Assembly (NCBI GenBank): GCA_045402695.1
Contig: JAWPNA010000088.1
Span: 1-5,710, forward strand
Length of the DNA: 5,710 bases
DNA from: JAWPNA01 sp045402695
GTDB taxonomy: Bacteria; Acidobacteriota; Polarisedimenticolia; JACPZX01; DASXTC01
Direction of reading: 5' to 3'
The position numbers and the translations under genes were made by a program. The notes beneath the pieces are model-generated. The model ran no database searches. It saw nothing but the letters and a program-made list of their open reading frames with translations, and was not told the DNA's origin. Below, one piece after another: positions 1-4,497 of the stretch (position 1 is its first letter; each line of letters begins with the position of its first letter).

Positions 1-716
1 CACTCCGGCAGGCCTGCCGCCACCATGGCCTCCTTGTGCGGCCCCTCGATGAAGTACGACCGCGCCGTGGAGTGACACTGGCCGCAGACCTTGTCGATGT
101 CTCCAACGCCGGTTGGAGCCGCGCCGTGCGCTCCGTGGCATCGCGAGCAGTCGGGCGCCGTGACGTTGCCCTCCTCCAGCAACGCCTTGCCGTGAATCCC
201 CGAGGTGTAGTCGTTGAATGATCCCGCCTTGAGGCCGTACCCGGCCATCAAGGCGGAATCGGCGTGGCAACGGCCGCAGGTCGAGGGGATGTTGCGGGGA
301 AAAACGCTGCTTGAAGGGTCGCTTCGCGCGCGGATCTCGTGCACGCCGTGGCAGTCTGTGCAGATGGCCGGTTTCTCGTCCCCTTGCGCGAGACGCCGGC
401 CATGCAGCGACGTCTGATACAACGCGTACTGATCCGCCGGCAGGTTGTAGGGGCGCATCCGCGCGATGTCCGCATGGCACGAGGCGCACAGCGCCGGCAC
501 GTCGCGCCTCCTGATGTCGCCGCGAAAGCCCTGGCGGTGAGCGTCCGGGACCGTCGTGGCCGCCGGATCGCCTCCATGACATGACGTGCAACTGATCCCC
601 TCGCCGTGATGCACGCCGCGTTCGAACTGCACGCGCACATCCGGATGGCACAGCGTGCAGCGGCTGTCGGGCCGGGTCACGGCCGCCACCGCCAACACCA
701 GGACCGCGGCGTTCAC
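1..716 (-). CDS. Multiheme cytochrome c (at least 7 hemes), 3' partial, paralog of the first gene
   Basis: Periplasmic electron carrier, probably the direct redox partner of the Rieske/cytochrome b complex encoded just upstream. The 238 codons present show seven CXXCH sites: CTLCH 645-659, CTSCH 576-590, CASCH 474-488, CTDCH 348-362, CGRCH 264-278, CSRCH 135-149 and CGQCH 72-86; the gene continues past base 1. The order and local text match the cytochrome at 4494-5710: SCTSCHGGDPAA versus SCNDCHGGDPAA, GDEKPAICTDCHGVH versus GDEKTAVCVDCHGVH, and SSVFPRNIPSTCGRCH versus SSVYPTNVAETCSRCH. The two are paralogs, and this copy may also have a C-terminal helix outside the window. With the GTG start the export signal is short (AAVLVLAVAAV core) and has no basic residue ahead of it. 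An ATG at 759-761 would add 15 residues containing two Arg, overlapping cytochrome b by 49 bp. The GTG is preferred for its ribosome binding site. Confidence 0.9.
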   Translation of the reverse strand, partial: MNAAVLVLAVAAVTRPDSRCTLCHPDVRVQFERGVHHGEGISCTSCHGGDPAATTVPDAHRQGFRGDIRRRDVPALCASCHADIARMRPYNLPADQYALYQTSLHGRRLAQGDEKPAICTDCHGVHEIRARSDPSSSVFPRNIPSTCGRCHADSALMAGYGLKAGSFNDYTSGIHGKALLEEGNVTAPDCSRCHGAHGAAPTGVGDIDKVCGQCHSTARSYFIEGPHKEAMVAAGLPE

Positions 717-1894
717 CGGACCATCTCCAGCCGGTAGCCGTACCAGCTCATCACGAGCCATCCGGCGAGCGTCAGGACGCCGGCGGCGAGAGCCATGCGT
801 CGATCCTTCGGCGCGCTGCCGCCGGATCGATCGATGAACGGCAGCAGGACGCAAAAGGCCAGCACCGCCTCCAGCAGAAGCCCGCGCAGCGCGCGCGGCA
901 CGATGGTCGGGAAGATCTCGATGAATCCATAGGAGGCCAGCAGGTACCACGGTGGTCGCGCGCCCGGCGGCGTGCTGAACGGATCAGCCTGGGAGCCGAA
1001 CCCGGAGGGGAGGAGAGTCGCCAGAGTGACGAGGACACCCAGGATCACGACGACGAGGATCAGGAGGTTGTAGAGGTAGACCTTGTACACGGCGCCGCCG
1101 GCGCGCACGTCGCCCGGCGATCCTGACAGCCCGACACGGCGCACGCCCGAGAAGCTCAGGTAGAAGAGCACCAGGATGAGGACCGGCAGCATGACGACGT
1201 GGAGGAAGTAGAACCGCGCCAGGACCAGCGAATCGATGGTGAGCCCGCCCGCGAGGAAGGAAAAGATCGGCCCCAGCACCGGAAGGGCGTACAGGATCTC
1301 GATCGCTCGCACGGTGGTCCAGTAACCCTGCCCGTCCCACGCCAGCAATCGTCCCGTGAGGTCGGCGTGCGTGGCCGCCAGGAATACCAGGATCGCCAGG
1401 ATCCACAGCGCCTCTCTCGGTGTCTTGTAGATGCCCTGGAAGAAGAACCGCCATCCGCGCACCAGCAGAATCAGCAGGAAGGCATGCGCCGCCCAACCGT
1501 GCACCTGGTGCACGAACCACCCGAAGTTCACGTCCCGCACCAGGATGGTGACCGACTCGTACGCCTCGGAGGGGGTGGGTTGGTAGTAGAAGGCGAGCAT
1601 CACGCCGGTGAGGCACAGGAAGAGAAACAGCAGGAACGAGAGGATCCCCAGCACGCGCGGCCACCGCGCGTAGGACGGCATCGTGCGCGACAGGGCCTGG
1701 GAGATCGCCTCTTTCAGCGGCCGGCTCGTGTCCAGCTCGGCCGGGAAGAGCCCGAAATTGGTCAGGAAAGAGAACATCTCGGTGAGGTTGAACCGGTTCT
1801 CCAGCCACTGGCCCACGGATCCGCGTGCGCCGTCCGGGCGCCGCCCTGAAACGCTCGAGGTCTCTCCCTCAGGTCGTGTGGACGATGATCTCAT
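713..1894 (-). CDS. Single-chain cytochrome b (b6 plus subunit IV regions) apparently lacking heme bH ligands
   Basis: Membrane subunit of a Rieske/cytochrome b complex that would oxidise quinol with the Rieske protein upstream. Its 393 residues hold about seven membrane helices: four in the b6-like part (about 80-250) and three in the subunit IV-like part (about 272-385). Conserved landmarks include PTPSEAYESV (106-115), VNFGWFVHQVHGW (122-134), KTPREALW (157-164), GYW (190-192) and ARFYFLH (226-232). The bL ligands H132 (helix B) and H232 (helix D) are kept. Fourteen residues after H132, where b6 has the bH His, is Arg146; fifteen after H232, where b6 has the other bH His, is Ser247. The b6 Cys that binds heme c-n is Val81 by alignment. 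The Qo motif is PPWY (314-317) instead of PEWY. The first 25 residues are hydrophilic and partly overlap the Rieske gene. Ends in a GTGA overlap with the next cytochrome. Confidence 0.93.
   Translation of the reverse strand: MRSSSTRPEGETSSVSGRRPDGARGSVGQWLENRFNLTEMFSFLTNFGLFPAELDTSRPLKEAISQALSRTMPSYARWPRVLGILSFLLFLFLCLTGVMLAFYYQPTPSEAYESVTILVRDVNFGWFVHQVHGWAAHAFLLILLVRGWRFFFQGIYKTPREALWILAILVFLAATHADLTGRLLAWDGQGYWTTVRAIEILYALPVLGPIFSFLAGGLTIDSLVLARFYFLHVVMLPVLILVLFYLSFSGVRRVGLSGSPGDVRAGGAVYKVYLYNLLILVVVILGVLVTLATLLPSGFGSQADPFSTPPGARPPWYLLASYGFIEIFPTIVPRALRGLLLEAVLAFCVLLPFIDRSGGSAPKDRRMALAAGVLTLAGWLVMSWYGYRLEMVR
725..728 (-). promoter_or_regulatory. Shine-Dalgarno site for the second multiheme cytochrome, with GTGA overlap
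   Basis: GGAG lies 8 nt upstream of the GTG at 714-716, which overlaps the cytochrome b stop TGA (713-715) as GTGA. This is the same coupling design as at the first gene junction of the window. It supports the GTG over an in-frame ATG at 759-761 that has no clear ribosome binding site. Confidence 0.65.
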
Positions 1895-2318
1895 CGGCCC
1901 GCACCTCCGCAGGATACTGGGACAGGGGACGGTTCGGCGGGCCCGAGAGCACGTTGCCGCCGCGGTCGAACGCGCCGGCGTGACAGGGGCAGAGAATCGT
2001 CTTCGTCGTGCTGTCCCACTTCAGGACGCACCGGAGGTGGGTGCAGATGGCCGAGAGTGCCAGCACCTGCGTTTCCGAGGCCCGCACGACGAGGAGCGGC
2101 TCCGTGCCGTGGCGGATGAAACGGGCCTCACCCACCTGCAGGGACGAGAAGGCTCCGCACCTGACGGCGCCCTCGGCGGGCCTCTTCTCCGCCTCGGGAG
2201 CCTTCAAGAAGGAAATCCCCACACCGGCGGCAGCCAGCCCCCACAGCGAGAGAAAGCTGCCGATCAGCCATCGCAGCGCGCTGCGCCGTCCCACTCTCTC
2301 GGCCGGGCCGGCTTCCAT
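1869..2318 (-). CDS. Rieske 2Fe-2S protein, cytochrome bc/b6f type, probably low potential
   Basis: The iron-sulfur subunit takes the first electron from quinol at the Qo site of a bc-type complex and passes it to a c-type cytochrome. At 149 residues it is short for the family. One N-terminal membrane helix (about 15-39) follows a twin-arginine-like GRRSAL (10-15), as in Tat-exported Rieske proteins. Box I is CTHLRC (92-97) and box II CPCH (110-113), so all four cluster ligands (C92, H94, C110, H113) and the disulfide pair (C97, C112) are present. The loop GPPNRPL (126-132) matches the conserved Pro loop. Box II continues AGAFD: the Ser and Tyr that hydrogen-bond the cluster in high-potential homologs are Gly115 and Phe117, suggesting a low potential suited to menaquinol. 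It lies directly upstream of the cytochrome b gene and overlaps it by 26 bp, so the two surely form one complex. ATG start, 16 bp after the CbcL-like gene. Confidence 0.95.
   Translation of the reverse strand: MEAGPAERVGRRSALRWLIGSFLSLWGLAAAGVGISFLKAPEAEKRPAEGAVRCGAFSSLQVGEARFIRHGTEPLLVVRASETQVLALSAICTHLRCVLKWDSTTKTILCPCHAGAFDRGGNVLSGPPNRPLSQYPAEVRADEIIVHTT
1904..1908 (-). promoter_or_regulatory. Shine-Dalgarno site selecting the cytochrome b start
   Basis: GGAGG lies 9 nt upstream of the ATG at 1892-1894, inside the end of the Rieske gene. It favours this start over the in-frame GTG at 1814-1816 (VGQWLENRF), which would better match the usual cytochrome b N-terminus but has no clear ribosome binding site. 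Confidence 0.65.
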
Positions 2319-2334
2319 GTTGAGCCCACCCTCT
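2319..2334 (-). promoter_or_regulatory. 16-bp gap with ribosome binding site of the Rieske gene
   Basis: This is the only intergenic DNA in the window. It holds an AGAGGG tract (2329-2334), whose GAGG core (2330-2333) is 11 nt from the ATG at 2316-2318. The spacing is a little long, so translation may be moderate or coupled to the upstream gene. There is no room for a promoter or terminator. Confidence 0.55.
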
Positions 2335-4497
2335 TCACGATGCTTCCCGCTCAGGTTCGGCCTCCTCCTCTTTCGTCTTCAACGCCGTCAACTCCCTCGG
2401 ATGCTCTTCGGCCATCTCCGCCTCGGTGAGCCGGCCCGTCAACCATGCCAGGCTCATGGGATAGACGTCTGGGTTGAAGACGACGTAATAGATGTGCCAC
2501 AAGAGGATGGCGAGCGTCGCGAGCCATGCCTCGTAGAAATGAATCGTCCGGGCTATGTCCCAGCCCAGCTTGGTGAGCAGCCCGATCGATCTGTTCTCGA
2601 ACCACATGATGGCGCCCGTGGCCACCATGACAATCGTCCCCCAGACCAGGGCCCAGTATTCGGCCTTCTCGATGTAGCTGAATCGGCCGAACTCCGGCTT
2701 CCGGCGCGATAGCCCGAGGTTGTACAGCACCATGCCCACCGCCTCTGTCCCATCGCGGAAGCTGGGGAGAAGATCGCGCACGAGTTGTCTCCCTCGAATG
2801 GTGAAAGCCACGTACGCCACGTGGTAGACGCTCGCCGCGGTCATCACCACTGCCGCGATCCGGTGCATCAGGCTTCGCAGCTCGAAGACGTTTCCGCTGA
2901 GCCGGCGGATCGTGACGACCCACCAGGCATCGGGGTATCGCAGCATGAAGCCCGTGACGACCAGGACTGTGAAGCTCAGCATCAGCGCTCCGTGCTGGAT
3001 CCGCTCGCTTCCGGTCATGCGCAGGTACTCGGCGGCGCCGGGGGGCTCGGAAGAGATGACCCCCGTCCGGATCTTGAACCGCCGCACGGACTTTCTGATG
3101 AAGTCGAGAAGATTGTGCACCAGCATTCCGCCCACGACGATCACGATGAGGCCGATGTAGATCGTGGCGATCCAGTAGAGGATTGGAGACTCGGCCTGGG
3201 TCATCCGGACGTGGACCGAGCCCACGGCGAAGCGTTCGTTGGCTCCCGGGTGACACTGGCCGCAGGTCTTCGCCAGGTTGGCCTTGTTCACCCGGGAATC
3301 CGGGTCCTTGGAGGCCTTGATGGCGTGCGCGCCGTGACAGCTCGCGCAGTTGGCCGCCTCGACCGATCCCCCGTGCAGGGCCAGGCCGTGATAGCTGTCG
3401 GAGAATGTCCTGAAGCGATCGCTGGCGATCCCGTACTTCTGCGAGAGCTTCACCGAACTGTGGCATGGGGAGCAGACCTGGGCGGAGACGTTGGCCGCCG
3501 CCACGGGGGCATTGGGGTCGGTGTGCGTGAGGATATTGTGTTCGCCGTGGCAGTCGGTGCAGACAGGGGCCTCGATGTTGCCCTTGCCGATCGCGGCGGC
3601 GTGGACGCTGTCCGCGTATTCACGCGCGATGTCGTCATGGCACCCGGCGCACGTGCCGGGGATGTGCTGCTTGCTCACGCGCGAGGACGGGTCCATCCCC
3701 GGCTTCATCTCGTGGCTGCCGTGGCAGTTGATGCACGTGGCCGCCTCGCCGTTGCCCTTCAGTAGTGCCGCCCCATGCACGCTCCTCTCGAAGGCGGCGA
3801 TGAAGCCCGCCTGAGGGCCTACCCTCGCCCTCACGTCCGGGTTGTCGAGATGACATGAGAGGCAGATCTTCTCCTGCGCGAGCTTCAGCTCCGCCGCGCT
3901 TCCCGAGGAGCGGGCCAGGGTGATCGGTTGATTGTGGCAGGAAATGCAGTCGGGGGCGCCGGCCACACCCGAGGCGAACGATCGGCCGTGCGCCGACGAG
4001 ACGTACTGGCGGGCGACCGCGTCGTGACAACCCCCGCAGGTCCGGGGCAGGTTCGATGGCTGGAACTTCGAGTCTGGCGACGCCACCGCGGTCACGTCGT
4101 GCGTGCCGTGGCACTGCTTGCACGAGGTCCCCGGGAGCCCGTCGGTTCCCGTGGCCTTCGACATCTGCGAGTGAAAGGGATGCTTTTCGGCTGCGTCGCC
4201 GTGGCACGACATGCAGTTGATCGGTGCTATCCGCGCGGCATGCGGGACGTTGCCCGGGTCGATCCCTGCGTGACAGTCGGAACACTCCAGGTCCTTGTGA
4301 GGCGATCTGGCCAGGGCCGCCCGGTCCACGTGCAACGAGATCGTCTTTCCTTTGCGCTCGGTGGTGAGCGATCTGTCGGCGTGGCAGAGGAGGCAGTCGT
4401 CGGACGAGGAGGCGCGCGGCGGCGGCGGAACGAGCAGGATCGGCAGCAGGACACTCAGCCACAAGGCGGCGCGCCGTCCTCGATCTCCTAGCTTCAC
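2335..4497 (-). CDS. CbcL-like fusion: 13-heme cytochrome c plus FdnI/HydC-type diheme cytochrome b
   Basis: Probable inner-membrane quinol oxidoreductase passing electrons from the quinone pool to periplasmic hemes. Of 720 residues, about 1-30 form a signal peptide (basic GDRGRR, then a Leu-rich core). Thirteen CXXCH motifs follow, starting at residues 35, 72, 95, 126, 154, 184, 212, 255, 283, 313, 342, 384 and 412. Membrane helices lie at about 438-462, 502-520, 544-566, 613-633 and 653-675. The last four match the four-helix FdnI/HydC cytochrome b, with candidate heme b ligands H502, H545, H653 and H668 and the typical segment after the last helix (MSLAWLTGRL then EEHPRE). The basic loop RKSVRRFKIR after the first helix puts that loop in the cytoplasm and the hemes in the periplasm. 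Geobacter CbcL has the same domain order with fewer c hemes (family knowledge), so I call it CbcL-like, not CbcL. The charged C-terminus (KTKEEEAEPERE) is cytoplasmic. GTG start, coupled to the gene before it; 16 bp to the Rieske gene. Confidence 0.92.
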   Translation of the reverse strand: MKLGDRGRRAALWLSVLLPILLVPPPPRASSSDDCLLCHADRSLTTERKGKTISLHVDRAALARSPHKDLECSDCHAGIDPGNVPHAARIAPINCMSCHGDAAEKHPFHSQMSKATGTDGLPGTSCKQCHGTHDVTAVASPDSKFQPSNLPRTCGGCHDAVARQYVSSAHGRSFASGVAGAPDCISCHNQPITLARSSGSAAELKLAQEKICLSCHLDNPDVRARVGPQAGFIAAFERSVHGAALLKGNGEAATCINCHGSHEMKPGMDPSSRVSKQHIPGTCAGCHDDIAREYADSVHAAAIGKGNIEAPVCTDCHGEHNILTHTDPNAPVAAANVSAQVCSPCHSSVKLSQKYGIASDRFRTFSDSYHGLALHGGSVEAANCASCHGAHAIKASKDPDSRVNKANLAKTCGQCHPGANERFAVGSVHVRMTQAESPILYWIATIYIGLIVIVVGGMLVHNLLDFIRKSVRRFKIRTGVISSEPPGAAEYLRMTGSERIQHGALMLSFTVLVVTGFMLRYPDAWWVVTIRRLSGNVFELRSLMHRIAAVVMTAASVYHVAYVAFTIRGRQLVRDLLPSFRDGTEAVGMVLYNLGLSRRKPEFGRFSYIEKAEYWALVWGTIVMVATGAIMWFENRSIGLLTKLGWDIARTIHFYEAWLATLAILLWHIYYVVFNPDVYPMSLAWLTGRLTEAEMAEEHPRELTALKTKEEEAEPEREAS
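3250..4395 (-). other. Thirteen-heme periplasmic domain of the CbcL-like protein
   Basis: This region codes for residues 35-416. Most of the CXXCH motifs sit in a repeated unit: a Ser-Val-His or similar (SSAHGRSF, RSVHGAAL, DSVHAAAI, DSYHGLAL), about 12 residues, a CXXCHG(S/E/A)H motif, and then a second CXXCH roughly 25-30 residues later. The repeated His outside CXXCH is the probable distal ligand for bis-His heme coordination. The same unit recurs in the other two cytochromes of the window, so the three heme domains share a building block. Confidence 0.8.

Noticed and set aside
248..640. Minus-strand open frame of 130 codons inside the last cytochrome
   Set aside because: It is an out-of-frame shadow. 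The frame beginning at 716 carries seven regularly placed CXXCH motifs, and this one carries none in heme context.
1199..2429. Two overlapping plus-strand open frames (1199-1849 and 1683-2429)
   Set aside because: Both are antisense to the cytochrome b and Rieske genes, are low in complexity (Arg/Gln/Glu or Pro/Ser/Arg rich), and have no motifs.
2785..3765. Long open frame on the plus strand (326 codons) opposite the CbcL-like gene
   Set aside because: It lies entirely antisense to a gene with 13 heme motifs and membrane helices. Its translation is rich in Arg, Asp, His and Gly with no recognisable domain, as expected for the complement of G+C-rich coding DNA.
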